64,000 bases of DNA, from NCBI RefSeq assembly GCF_037126465.1, contig NC_088209.1, positions 124,001 to 188,000 of the forward strand. The letters run 5' to 3'. The notes under the pieces are model-generated. The model did no database searches and had not been told where the DNA came from. It worked only from the letters and a program-made list of their open reading frames with translations. Both the position numbers and the translations under genes were made by a program. Shown in pieces: positions 31,561 through 43,418 of this stretch; position 1 is the first letter of the stretch; the number at the start of each line of letters is the position of its first letter. The stretch is from Ornithodoros turicata. Lineage: Eukaryota > Arthropoda > Arachnida > Ixodida > Argasidae.

Positions 31561-32983
31561 TTTGGGACGCGAAAGACAAGGACTGAAGGGAGCACACAAA
31601 CACAAGCGTCACTCACAACTGAAATGTATTGCAGGTAAAGAATGCATAAATACACAACCGGTATCAGGCAACACGTGCCGAGTAGCAGAGCTTAATACAT
31701 GCTGATGGACGCATGGCTCCCATTAGATAATAAGGTGCGTAAATTAGGTATTCAGGAAGGCAAGTTCTTTACCGAGGCGCCCTTGCAGCAACGATCGCGG
31801 CTTCAAATCCACCAACATTACTGGCGAACTGTTCAGGAAGTCCCTGTTTTCTGGCAAACTAATCGATGGTATGGATGACGTCCAGTTTCTCCTTGGTGTT
31901 CAGGACACGGTGGCATGGCACTCTCCCACAAGCCAACACAAGTGACAAAGAACTGAGAAACAAAACAAAACTATAGAAGGGGGAGGGGGTTCGGAGCCTA
32001 CTTACCCTCTCCACTCTGCGGGAGAATGACCTCTCCTCCTCGCAGGAGTGACGTATTGGCGTCGCCCCGTCTCTGGAGGAGCCACGGGCTTCCAAATCTT
32101 TGTTTCTGGGTACGGGAGGAGCAAGTTTTTTTTGTTCTGCACGTTCTGTTTCAGGACGAAAAGTACGCATTAACCGATATTGAGGCTGCGAGCAGCTACG
32201 GCTTAGCGGGTAGCAAATACATTGGTTTCAATGGGAGTCGTGACGGGGATTCAGCGCAACTATTGCTTAAGCGGGTACGTATTAACGAGGTTTCACTGTA
32301 CCAATAAACATGACACCCCTCGGCTTTTGGACTATGTTCAATTCAACAGTAACAAACAAAGGCAGGGCAATCTTACAGAAATCAAAGAATGTATACGGAC
32401 ATTAATATTGGGAAAGGTCATAAGCGGAATGACGATAAGTAAATATTGAGCTTTGTAAAAGCAAGCCCTTGTCCCAACTGGATTACTTTACCCCTTTATG
32501 ACTTCTGGTTCTGGTACAGTAGACCGCAAATGCTCGGGATACTGGTTATTCAAGAGGTTATTTGGCATTGTTGCAACTGTATCACCCATGTTGATGGTGC
32601 TCAGTTTCAAGGATTTGTCCTGGTCATCTTAATTTGATGTTACCACACTGTCAAGAGTAGAAGGAAGCTTTAGTGGCACTAGGATTGGTTACTAATTTTT
32701 GCCGAACCGTGCACTTGGGGAAAATGAATAAATGTTTCCGGTGGCTAGATTGAGGACATCCTTTTTTGTGTGTTGTGTGTGTCTGCGAGGCATGACCTGA
32801 TGATGGTCGAACATAAAAATGCGCCTGTTACAGAACGCCAGTAACAAGTTTGCTACAGGGTTTGAAGTTGGGCTAGTTGTTTGTTGTACATTGGGGGTGC
32901 CGAAGTGAGATTGCTATGTGGTCTATGTGGGCCCTGAGTAAAAAATTTAAAAATATTTGGCCCAAGTCTCATGAACTGTCGTG
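31561..32983. other. Intergenic with one pogo/Tigger end
   Basis: Apart from the fragment at 32150-32298, no gene or repeat is recognised here. Confidence 0.4.
32150..32298. mobile_element. Solitary Tigger/pogo-type right end
   Basis: The stretch ends AACGAGGTTTCACTG followed by TA (32299-32300). It matches the GGAGGTTTCACTG end of the complete MITE at 37890-38614. The left end is missing. Internal GTACG...TTAAC words repeat. Confidence 0.5.
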
Positions 32984-33131
32984 GTATCGATACAGCAACG
33001 CAACGAGGACAAGAAGGATCAGACAAATACAGGTGCTGACGAACAACTGAAGTTTAATCTGCAACTTCAGTTGTTAGTCAGTGCCTGTGTTTATCCGGTC
33101 CTTCTTGTCCTCGTTGTTGCGCCGTATCGAT
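32984..33131. mobile_element. Palindromic hairpin element, 148 bp
   Basis: ATCGATACAGCAACGCAACG and GAGGACAAGAAGGATC are mirrored by GGTCCTTCTTGTCCTCGTTG and GCGCCGTATCGAT. A second inner pair is AACAACTGAAGTT / AACTTCAGTTGTT. Nearly the whole length folds back, typical of a fold-back MITE. Confidence 0.75.
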
Positions 33132-33331
33132 TTGATTATCATTGGGCTCTGTAGTCATGCAGTTTATCTTGCGTTACTTAATGATAGGAAACTGTTACTG
33201 CTGACCTGTGTAACAGCCTAGGAGTCACTCATTAAGAGGCGAGCGCAGCCGATTGGCACATGACGACAGCGAAGACAACAAAAGCAACACGGACAAACGG
33301 AGGTGGTCAGATTTTCAGCTTTTAGTCATAA

Positions 33332-34280
33332 TTAGGGTGTAAGATTTTCAGGTTTTACCCAATTCCCCGAATTGCATATTCAGTGATTTGGGTAAATCCC
33401 GAAACACATGGGACGCGAACAAAGCGAGCGACACACGCCAATGTTGCCACATTCGTCAACTGCAAGCTGTTGCACGCGAATATCAGTAGTCGGCAGACTC
33501 CGGCGTACAGTCGTTGTGCGTGGTTTTGCAAGGTCACACGCATGCCGAGCAGTGTGATATTGTCTGAAACATGTGAATGGCTTCCAGTAGTTCCGCATCT
33601 GTCGCGCCTGTTCGGAATGAATGCGGCGGCCGAAACAGTACCCAGCACCAAGTTATACAGTTGAAAGAAGTCGGGAGTCAAAATAAACGGAATTGCCAAT
33701 GAATCTCCTAAAGTAACGAAACTTCAACTCTCTTTTCTCCTGCTAAACGGGGAAATGAAAACAAAAAGTGTTTCTCATATGAAGACTCGTAACAGCATCT
33801 TGTTATGCGAAGTAACCCATTAATCCATGTGCAGGTTTTCATTACCATGCAGATTTGAATTGCCATTCAATTCAGTGCAGTGGCCTAGCCAGGGGGGTTA
33901 GGGTGTTCAAACCACTCCCCCCTCGAGATCATACCTTTGGTAGTGCATTTAGGAGAGGGAAACAAGGGTGGAATCATCCTTCCCAATCTAAAGTACCCAT
34001 GGAACCCCCCAAAATACCCCATTGATTCAGTGCAAGTTTGAATTGCTGTTTACCATCATCGTCATTTTGTCACAGACAGTGGTATTACTCAGTTTGGTAG
34101 ATGTTTTCATTTACATTCGTGATAAGTGTAACAAGTGTGATAAACCTGATTTTTTGCCTGTGTCACATCATTCCAGAAACTTCACACCCAAATTCACCCG
34201 AATTGGGTGCCGCTGTTTTCCACCTGGCTTTTAGCCCCCAAATGTGGCAAAAAGTATTTCCCGAAAACCTCAGACCCTAA
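33332..34280. mobile_element. Non-autonomous element with TIR TTAGGGTNT, 6-bp duplication TCATAA
   Basis: Left end TTAGGGTGTAAGATTTTC and right end GAAAACCTCAGACCCTAA are inverted. TCATAA abuts both (33326-33331 and 34281-34286). Inner AATTGGG / CCCAATT words repeat. A GGCCTAGCCAGGGGGG-type patch at 33884-34015 appears to be a secondary insertion. Confidence 0.6.
33884..34015. repeat. Dispersed GTAGCCAGGGGGG-type repeat (also 52614-52750)
   Basis: Shares TAGCCAGGGGGGTT, ATACCTTTGGTAGTGCATTT and AAACAAGGGTG with 52614-52750 in the same order. Confidence 0.65.
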
Positions 34281-34299
34281 TCATAAGCAAGCTTTAAAG

Positions 34300-35592
34300 G
34301 GACGGTCTCGAAGAGCCAGAGTGATTCAGAAGCTAACCCAAAACTATCTTCATGAGTACTGTCGTGGACAAAAAGCCGGTGCTTGAATAACAAGTTCTTT
34401 GTTGAAAGCACTCTTGTAGGAGTCATCACTATGCCGTGGGATCTTCTGTCGTAGTAATCTATTCCACGGGAAAGCAATCGTTGCAAGTCGCAGCTCAAAC
34501 TTGCCATAATAGTACACAATACCCAAAACCGAACGCAACAGTTGCTTGTGTTTTCGGCCTAGGAGCGTCCGCAACTTCTCTAACTTTAAGTGGTGAAATA
34601 TGTACTCCAGCTGTACTGATCAAGTGACCCAAGTAATGCAAACTGTCCTCGAAAAGGTCTCACTTTTCTCGTTTAACACGCACACCATGTTCCACCAGTC
34701 TTTCTTACACTGCACCAAGGTTCACTAGATGTTCCTCAGGTGCTGCACCTGCTACTAAGATGCCATCCAGATAACACAAACCTTTTGGTAAACCTTTCAA
34801 AATTCAAACACCTCCATTCATAATGTTCTTTCCACACCGAGTCTGGGAGGTCTGGGAGGTTGCCACCTGCTGATCATGCTTGACATGCATGCGAATGACG
34901 CCTTCTGGTACCGCGGACTGGCCCGTGTAACTCTGTAATGTTAAAGTTGTGGATCCCAGGGTCTGCAAACAAAATGCGTCTTCAAAAGCCTTGTCTCCTA
35001 AAGCTTGTGCTTTATCAACTGCTTTTTTAAATGTCACGTTCTTGTCTTCCATAAATAGCTCTTTCTGAGCATCCACTCGTTGCGAGCTGCAAACAGATCT
35101 GTTGTGCCACGTCTCGTCCAGAAATGTGCTGAAATCGCGAGTCTCGGCAAGCTTTCGTAATGTGGTGGCCAAGTCTTTGATACTTTCACTGTCCGTCTGG
35201 GTATGCCTGTGAAATTTTGCTCATTTTCCTATTAGTAGGATAGATAATTTTGGTGCATAATAGTCACGAAGTAACTTCTCTGAACGACTTTGATGAGGGT
35301 GCATCAGGGCTTGCGAGTGATTTCAGGATTGCGTACATCTTGGCTTATATTATATGAGAGCATGCACCTTCTCTGCATCTTGGATGCGATTTACTTTCAG
35401 GTAAGATTGGAGTCGATCTTCATATGCCGGCCAATCACTAACGGAGTTGTCGAAAGGTTCCAAGTAACTTACTCGAATGCGTGTTTCCATATCCTTAAGC
35501 CATTGTCTGTGCCCCAATGTCCTCCTTTTGCTCTGCTGTCGTAGGATTGGTCGTACATCTTTCTTCCTGTCTTTATTTATTTTCGAAAGCAC
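34300..35592 (-). pseudogene. Gypsy-type LTR retrotransposon relic (gag, protease edge, RT)
   Basis: Read from high to low coordinates: a gag matrix start (YLEPFDNS, DWPAYEDRLQSYL), then a second gag block (ATTLRKLAET, DFSTFLDETWHNR, FMEDKNVTFKKAVDKAQAL). A deletion then leads to a protease-to-RT linker (LQSYTGQSAVPEGV). RT follows with YLDGILVAGAAPEEHL, YLGHLISTAGVHISP and YYGKFELRLATIAFP. The RT active site YLDD is YLDG, and stops and frameshifts break every segment. No LTR was recognised. The copy is dead and internally deleted. Confidence 0.75.
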
Positions 35593-36030
35593 ATTTACAG
35601 AAGGGACACAGATCTATAACAGGACTGTGAGGGCAAAGCCCTGTGGTACAGTCCAAAATGAACAATCAGTTAACTAGAGCAGTTACAATAAGAGTAAGTA
35701 GAGTGGAACCAGAACACTGAATCCCCCCCAAAAAAGAAGGGTAACAGTACGACATTGGGGTTGAAGTGAAAGAAGCAAATGCAGTCAAAACATCGCAACA
35801 GGACGCTAGTATCATGTACAAAAATACATTTTAACATTCCTCGTGAAGCAAGCATGGCTAGCAGTAGAGCGTAGCTCAAATGGTAGTCCATTCCAGAGTA
35901 GTCTTTTGTTATAAGCAGTGAGATTATCGCAAAAGAAGACAAGTCTCGTATATTTAGAGCTGTCAAGCGATTTCAGCCTCTCCTTCCTACCAAGCCAGGA
36001 GTCTCTTGTGAACCTTTCCTTAAACCTGAT
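35572..36030 (-). pseudogene. LINE 3' end fragment (ORF2 C-terminus and tail)
   Basis: A minus-strand frame reads YNKRLLWNGLPFELRSTAS, the conserved C-terminal block of CR1/Jockey-like LINEs. It is followed by a 3' UTR ending AAATAAATAAA at 35572-35583. It lies directly at the start of the Gypsy gag relic. Confidence 0.6.
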
Positions 36031-36847
36031 CTAGCTCGTCGCCACTATGTTACATCTCAGACATAGCACATGTAGGCTGTATCGTAGAAGGATCTTTATT
36101 CTACAAAGAGCGTGGTGCCCTCCTTTCACGGGATTACCATCAACCTGCGTTTGGTATCCCGTCAGCACATGTTTTTGAGGGATTTTCCAGTCAGTCTCGT
36201 GCTTGCTACATGACATGTCTGTAACCCCAACACTATTTTCCTGAAGAATGCTGGACCAAGAAGAGCAATGAGATCTACAATAACAACGGAGGGATCATGG
36301 GAAAGTTTTGGATAGTCTTGGTGAACTACGAGTCAATCAAAGGTCAGTTGCTGTAGATCATGTAGGGGAGAGGGAAACCTTTGTGATGTGGTACGTACGC
36401 ACATCGTCAAAACAAAGTTCATCGTTTCCACGCTTTACTATTCAGACATTATAAAAGCAGAACTGGCCCCAAGAACATGGAACAGATACTGAAATAACAG
36501 AATATGCGGTGTTAGTACTTTTTGTCGCTTTGTGCCGACTCGACGGAGTGTGTCTGGACAATACAGTGCCTCTTTATTTGCACGTACAATTTTTCGCGAT
36601 TTTTTAGCGGTCGCGAAATAAATTCGTGAATGTTAATGCGTCGCAAATAAAAATATGTTGACAGTAATGTCAGAAGTACAAACTCTCCTTCGAGTCCTTT
36701 GTTGAAATGTCATAATTAATCCACAAGTGCTCTTTTCTTTCTTATAGGCTTCATAGGCACCGGAAGCAACCTTCTCATCGCTGACTAAACAGGAATTGCA
36801 GTGGCCATCCACGGAGGCAACGTCCAAAAGAGGCTGGAGCAGTATTT
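36031..36847. other. Intergenic, nothing recognised
   Basis: Short frames only. No repeat shared with the rest of the window was noticed. Confidence 0.4.
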
Positions 36848-37067
36848 TTGTATTTATTTATTTATTTTACCCTCAAGGCCCGACGGGCAATACAGAAGGG
36901 AGTGGTTAAAAATAAACAATAAATACAATGTGGAACATTAAGAAATTACAGGAACGATTAGTATATCAGTAACACCAGAAAGCTAGGTTACATAATAACA
37001 AACTAAAAAAACAACATGATATTACACGTGATAATACAGCTTACAATGAAGAAAAACCTGCTTTGCA

Positions 37068-39239
37068 TTATGGTGCAGTGTTAGATATGGCACGATAAAA
37101 TTGAGAGTGATCCCTGATGTCCGTACGCGATTCGGAAAGGCGGTTCCACTCTCCTGATGTGCGAAAAATTAAATGACTGATGACGCGCTTCCGTTTGACG
37201 TGATGTAATTCCAACCTGTGCAGGATGATATGTATGATGGTGAAAGTAGTAGATCATTGCTTAAGTATGGTATGTGATGAAAGATTTTGTGAAACAACGA
37301 AAGACTCAGAATCTTACAGCGAGTTGCGAGAGGGGGAAATTGTCTTTCATTGATGTCACGCTTGCTGCGCGATTATAATTTCGGTGGATGAAATGCGCTG
37401 CATTATTTTGGATGAGCTCGATTGAGTTAATAAGAGAAATGGAGCAGGGGTCCCATATTGATGCAGCGTAGTCAAGCTTACTGCGTGTCTTACACAGTGT
37501 TAGTTTTATAGAACTGAGGGCGTTTGAGAAGTTGCGACAGAGGTAACCTAGCATACAGTTGGCATTACTAATTATTGTACTTGTGTGTTGTGACCAGGTA
37601 AGAGATGAATTTATATTGACACCAAGGTGCCGATATGATGAAACAGGTTCAAGTATGGTATTGTTAAGGTAGTAGGAAGGTGCTAAAGTATTAGTTTGAG
37701 AGACACTTAAAGCTTTACATTTGCTAGTATTTAGTTCCATTAGCCACGTGTTACATCAGTTGGAGACTGCTGTTAGGTCATTCTGCAGCATAACAGAGTT
37801 CTGACTGTTGTTAATTTCACGGAAATTACGCAGTCATCAGCAAATAGGTGGGCGTTACGGGAGACACAATCCGAGAGATCATTAATATACAGTAAAACCT
37901 CCGAAGCCAGATACCTCCCTATGTCAGACAAGATTTTATTGCATCGGCGGGCTCCCATTGAAAATACATGAAATTCTCTATGTCGGACACCTCCCTATCC
38001 CAGAAGTAGCACAGGGTTTTCCCTGTTAAATCGAACGGAAGCCTCGCCCAATCATATCAATCAATCTTTGCACCGAAAAGACCCAAAATGAGCGTGTGCC
38101 CTAGATTTTCACCTTTTTTTTCTTTCCTATACTGGTCTCAGCATTTTGTTGTTTTAGTTTTTGGTGTCCAAAAAGGGATACTGTCAGTCTACATTCTAAC
38201 TATTCTTTAGTAGTGCGAGCACTTGTCTTGGGTTTGTCTAGAGCCTTTGCACGTGCAATGCACTAATCAAAAGTGAGCTGACATTTCAGAGACAAGTCTT
38301 TGAGCTTCGTTCCAAGTGGGTTTAGACTCTCAAGCAAGTTACACGCTGCTCGAAAAGCTCCAAAGGTAATGCCATTGAGTGCAATACGCCTGGAATTGAA
38401 TCTACCAAAATTAGCAATAATTATCAATGAAGAGTGGGTAGAGAGGTACCAGGTACCACTAACGACCGTAAATTGAAGAAGGGGGACATTTCTGGCAACA
38501 CAGCGGTGGTCTTTTCCATTTTTTGTTTCCCTCGTATTCTGTAACTCGGACACCTCTCTAAGTAGGACACAATTCGGCTGCACCACGGGTGTCCAGGATA
38601 GGGAGGTTTCACTGTATATTAGGAAAAGAACAGGGACGGAGCCTTGTGGCACACCGGAGCAAACAGGAGGTAACGAGGACGCGTAGCTATTAGCGCTGAC
38701 AAAGTGGGAATGATTATAAAGAAAGTGTTCAATTCACGCTACAAGATTGAGATCTACATTTAGGTTACTGAGTTTTAGAAGTAAGAGTTTGTGACATACC
38801 TTGTCAAAGGCTTTTAAGAAGTCAAGCCTTCAAGCCATCTGCATATGAGCAACGGCCCAGAATCAGGTGCAGAACACATGTTGTACGTGAGAAAAAAAAA
38901 GAGAAAAAGAGTTTGCTTCAGGGAAACTGGCTAGATGTGAATAAAGTATGTGTTCAAGTATTTTGCAGGGAACGCTAGTAAGCGATATGGGTCTGTAATT
39001 GTTGGGTGAATCTTTGTTACCAGATTTGTCAACTGGGACCACATTTCCCGTCTTCCAGTCCTCAGGAACTGTGTGAGTGTCGAGTGATTGCTGGAAGAGG
39101 TTTCCAGAATAATTGAGGAGTGCAAAGTGGTGCTTTTCAAGAACTTTGAAGTGATAAGATCAGCGCCAAGGCTTGATGACAGCTTCAGTGATTCAATTAT
39201 ATTAATTACGCCAGTGAGCTTGATTTGTATGGGACCCAT
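37068..39239 (-). pseudogene. Reverse transcriptase of the LINE at 36.8-39.2 kb
   Basis: This is the coding part of that LINE. The catalytic motif FADD is retained, but the frame is broken at several points and interrupted by 37890-38614. The FLIY half and the INDL half of one RT motif lie on opposite sides of the insertion, so the MITE landed inside the RT active-site region. Confidence 0.78.
37890..38614. mobile_element. Tigger/pogo-type MITE, 725 bp, TA duplication
   Basis: Left end CAGTAAAACCTCC and right end GGAGGTTTCACTG. TA lies outside both (37888-37889 and 38615-38616). Internal CACCTCCCTAT / ATAGGGAGG words repeat near the ends. The interior lacks a DDE transposase frame. Excision restores the LINE reading across the site. 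Confidence 0.88.
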
Positions 39240-39250
39240 TGGAAAGTAGA

Positions 39251-40398
39251 TCCGAGGCTACATAACTGGAAGTGGCGAGTTAGCGGTGGTGATGAAATTG
39301 TTACAAAAATACAAAAACAGAATTCAGCACAAATGGACAGTCACTGTCGGGTACTGTTGACCCATCAAGTGAGGCTCAAGCTGTAAAGAACACCTGCACT
39401 ATATCAGCTCCAGCAGAAAAGGAACAACAATTGTTTGTGTACATATACACAAACGGTATATCCCTAAAGCTGTTGACTTAGGATCTGCTTTCTGGTTCGC
39501 AAAATCGTTGCTGTCATCAATAAAAACTAATTTCTAGTACCGGAGATGTCAGCACCATCACATGTATGCTATTCCCCACAGTACAAATATGGACTTTGCC
39601 AGCATAAAGTACTTTATTTCTCCCACCATGTAAAACACACTGGTAAAACACGCTGGTACAACAAACCAAGTAAATTACGTATGAAGTGTGAAAAAATTGT
39701 GTTTGAATTTTTTAGTTTCCAAGTTTGTAAAAATATATGTAGATGGTAAGTACCACATCTCATGGTTCAAACCAATAGAGAACTATGCAAACCCTGATAC
39801 ACACGAGGGAGGCAGTAGTGCCAGGTGGTAGGGGTTCCAGGGTTCTGAGTAGTGGGGAAAATCTGCATCTGTGAGGTGCCTCATGTGGATGGAAGAAAGT
39901 CTGCTATAATGTCTAGATACTCATCACAGTACGAGGTGCACAGTTTGCTGTGAGCTATCTATCTTTTTCTTTTTGTAGTAGCACAGATGTTGTACCTACT
40001 ATTTATAAAAATTACCTAATCTAAGTAATTTTTAAATCCATTCTTTAAGCTGTAAGTCTAGCACTGCATAGCAAACCATATATATATATCTTCAGAATTG
40101 TTAAAAGAGCAATGAGGGGATGTTTAACATGGCTTGAAACCCTGCCTCATTCATCAAGCTGTGCATCAGGGGCCACCGTGCAAAATATTTTCGCTGTGCT
40201 GTGTATTCTAACTGGAGTCTGACATTTTCAGGTTAAATGTCTTTACTGGATTTGGGAGAGAAAAACTGCGTGCTATCTTTGAATCTGCAGTGTGGGGTGA
40301 AATCTGGTGCAACAGCATTCGGGCGTTACCGGGTTATTATGGTGCTGCTTTCTGTCCACCAAGCCGTGCAGGGTTAAAGTGCATATGTTGGTGAAACA
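39251..40398. other. AT-rich intergenic, nothing recognised
   Basis: Short frames, several A/T runs, and a TATATATATAT run at 40079-40089. Confidence 0.4.
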
Positions 40399-41565
40399 TA
40401 CAGGGTGCCCCAGAAAACGTGTCATTGAATTATAATTAAAAAAACAGGGATCGGAACCGGAACTGAACACGAACTGAAAACCGGAAAAAAACGTTATTTT
40501 CTAACGAACACGAACCGAACCAGAACAATTTTTTTGCTTGTCCCGAACCAAACCGGACCTGAACTGAAAAAAATTCATGTCGTTACCAGTTCGGGAATCG
40601 GTTCAGAGGTGAAATAATTGTACTACCGACCGACCTTTTTTTGACTCACCTGAAACGGTTATCTCACACCTTTCTCAACCGGGTACGGGGAGCGTAAGCT
40701 CGCTTTCATGGAGCAAAATTACTGCCCATGAACCGGTTAAACAGAGACCGAAAAAGCAACGGTTCCAATCCCTGTAAATATCCCGACCGCTGACCAATGT
40801 TTTTTTTTGTCTGTGTACGTGCGGGGGGTGTTCTCCCTGACCCGAACCAAACCGATATACCTGAACCGGTTCAAGCTGATAAATTAGGTTCAGGTTTAGC
40901 TCCGCTGAACCTGAACTGAACCAATATGCCCGAACCCGAACCGAAAAAAATACCACCACCTTGAGTCATGCGGTCAACGGCATTTGTTCCTACTAGGTTT
41001 TTGCCACCTCCTGATGTAAATATCATGTAACCTAAGCTTAATTTTTGCAAACTGAAGTAGGAAATTTGCCAAGTACGGGTCACTTTTTTACGTCATCACT
41101 GTGAAGAGCGTGTCCAATTTACTCAAATTAATGATAATTGACAGGGATATTCAGGAGCTATCGCATCGGAAAAAATAGCCGAACATCATGATCTACGGAG
41201 CTCCGACAAGACTGCGCGCGCCAAATTTTTTCAGCACAATCGTCGTCAGTTCGAAGAAAGGAGGTTGGAAACCTAGACCACCCCGGCATTGCAGAAAGAG
41301 ATAACACAGGAATGGCTTATCGCATCCGACTTTCGCTGGGATAATGCTTTCCCTCACCCAATTTCAGGAACTGTTACTTTTTCTACAATCACACTGTGGA
41401 CTGCGTTTGGAACCTCCTTTCGTTGGACTGAGAGCGATCGCGTTCAAAAAGTTATGGTGCGTTATTGTCCGGTGCCCCGAAAAGCATGATGTTTGACTAT
41501 TTTTTCCAATAGGATAGCTCGTGAATAGCCCTGTCAATTATCATTCATTTGAGTAAATTAGACAC
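40399..41565. mobile_element. Composite of MITE fragments around a GAACCG-rich hAT-like element
   Basis: 40400 onward (CAGGGTGCCCCAGAAAACG) resembles the CAGGGTG end of the element at 60137. At 40445 a CAGGGATCGGAACCG element starts (listed separately). 41110-41195 and 41480-41565 are inverted repeats sharing AATTTACTCAAAT, ATGATAATTGACAGGG and GGAAAAAATAG in mirror order. The order of insertions is not resolved. Confidence 0.5.
40445..40774. mobile_element. hAT-like element, TIR CAGGGATCGGAACCG
   Basis: CAGGGATCGGAACCG on the left and CGGTTCCAATCCCTG on the right match at 14 of 15 positions. Both subterminal regions are dense in GAACCGG / CCGGTTC words. Similar sequence continues to 40965 and recurs at 47311-47475, 49385-49458 and 61440-61590. 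No exact target duplication is seen. Confidence 0.6.
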
Positions 41566-41835
41566 GCGGTAACACGAGGTAACGGGACACTGGAAACAGC
41601 ACTATTTACGGAAGTGCGCCTCTAGGTTTCCGATATGACACGGCGTGGTGCCATCTTCGGTCTGGGCTCGATGGGCATCCATGTAAACGGTGGTGTATAG
41701 TTGGTATGGTCTGCTCTCCGGTTTCGACTCGATGCGATACGCTTGTGTCGTATTCACGTCAACGTGGCGCTATGCAAACTAAAGTTGCAGTGTTGAAGGG
41801 GGAAAACAGAGGACAAACAAAGACAGGAAAGCTGC

Positions 41836-41950
41836 AACTTGCAATGTACGTGCAAGTGCAAAAAAAAGAAAGAAATGAAACAGGACTAAGGAAGCGTACA
41901 TCTCTCGCTTAGTCCTGTTTTTCTTTGGACTTGAACGTACATTGCAAGTT
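41836..41950. mobile_element. Palindromic hairpin element, 115 bp
   Basis: AACTTGCAATGTACGT is mirrored by ACGTACATTGCAAGTT. The inner pair AAACAGGACTAAG / CTTAGTCCTGTTT folds next to the centre. Confidence 0.75.
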
Positions 41951-42011
41951 TTTCATCCTCAAAATGGTGGGATTACTGCCCTAACTCACGTACCATGTAC
42001 TTGACAAGTAC

Positions 42012-43313
42012 AGTAGAACCTCTGTCTAGTGAACCTGACGATAACTCTAAATTCTTAATAATAATAATAAGCCTCCCGAAACACTGATTATGCCCAAAAA
42101 GAAACTAAAAAAACCAGGACCCCTAGTTATTTGTAAGGGCAATTCGAGGCCATATTCGTATATTCTGTTTTTGGCACTTGCCAATTGGGGTGCTGCCCTT
42201 TTTGTATTTCGTCCGAAACTGTGCAAACTGAGTACAGCCCCCAAAATGTTGCATTTGCTGCTACGTACAACTCACGCAGTATGTGTTCCAAAAACACTAT
42301 TTTAACTGCTCCAGAGTCCAACTTTTTCTGCTCAAAGTGCAAAAGCTCAGACCCCACTTTCACCCTTGCAGGTACACTGTTTTCACAAGTGGAGTGTGTT
42401 TCACACATGCTCTGCAGGTCACTTGTGCCCATTGTTCTTTCACAGGGGCTCATTTTATTTGTTGCAGAACACATCACGGGAATACACAAAGGAAAAATAT
42501 GAATGTCACCTCAGTGCTCGTTTAAGCTGTATTTTAAAAGTTCACGTGTCTTTGAAATCCAGTAGACCTAAGGAACATCGTGAAATCGACAGATGGAGAA
42601 TGTCGCCATTTCTCTAGTGGAATTCCTCCACGTAGGTTATGGGTTGCTTGTTTGTATTGACAGTACTCACAAATAAGTTGGCAGTTGTAGTTGCTTGGTG
42701 TCTTCGAGAACATGCGCGTCACATTCCCAGTCCACCACTCAAACAAAAGACAGCTTCCACTTAAGGGTTGCATCATCTTGGAAGTCAGTGTCATAATCCC
42801 ATGCGGAATGTAGTTTGTGAGTAAGACATAGTTTTGTGTAAGCCTTATGGAGAAACACCACATGTACTTCCCGTGCTCATGAACGCGGAAGAGTTCAGTA
42901 GCTGTCCTTGGAAAAAGCGTCAGAAAATATATGGGCTGACCGGTAGACTGGAGTTTAAGAAGGCCATACGACTACCAAGCAGGTGTGTCTGATACAACAA
43001 AAATTTGTGACTGAAAAACAACTTGACGAGTCATGAAATTTGAACCACGACAAGAACACTGCTCTCAACGGCCACTACTGTCATCCCTGAGGAAGGAGAC
43101 GAACTGACTCCAAAAAGTCTGACATCCCCTTGTGAACCTTGGTCGGAGATTTTCACTACTTGACTACGACTTAATAGTTGTAGTAACGAAAATCTATAAG
43201 AATAAATCTGTAATATGTAAGCAGTTATACAAAACTCTTAAGATATGAAATGCTGTCATTGTTGTTACTTTGATTTTGTTACTCTCTTAGTTGCTACTGG
43301 GTGGTTTCACAGG
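42012..43313. other. Intergenic; possible Tigger left end at 42012
   Basis: TA followed by CAGTAGAACCTCTGTCTAG at 42010-42030 resembles a Tigger TIR. Nothing else in the stretch is recognised. Confidence 0.35.
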
Positions 43314-43418
43314 ACATAAAAAAAAAATTTGCTTCAGAGATGGTCGAAATTACGTATCGAACGACACTGAGTTACGAACGTAACTTCAACCATCTCTGAA
43401 GCAAATTTTTTTTTATGT
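43314..43418. mobile_element. Palindromic hairpin element, 105 bp
   Basis: AAATTTGCTTCAGAGATGGT, followed by CGAAATTACG, is mirrored by CGTAACTTCAACCATCTCTG and AAGCAAATTTTTTT. The arms are about 40 bp with few mismatches. Confidence 0.78.

Larger units (their letters stand above)
36848..39250 (-). mobile_element. CR1/Jockey-like LINE, 5'-truncated, split by a Tigger-like MITE
   Basis: The minus strand runs from an RT start (SSSLGADLITSKFLK, ITDPYRLLAFP at 39239-38931) through PQGSVPVLFLIY (up to 38617), then INDLSDCVSRNAHLFADD (37958-37830), ELNTSKCKALSVS, YRHLGVNINSSLTWSQH and SKLDYAASIWDP. The last block is ISHLIFRTSGEWNRLSESRT, with a stop at 37068. The 3' end is GGGCCTTGAGGGTAAAATAA with an (AAAT)n tail at 36848-36865. 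RT boxes between 38617 and 38931 are decayed, and frames shift repeatedly. No endonuclease region is present, so it is 5'-truncated. Confidence 0.8.
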
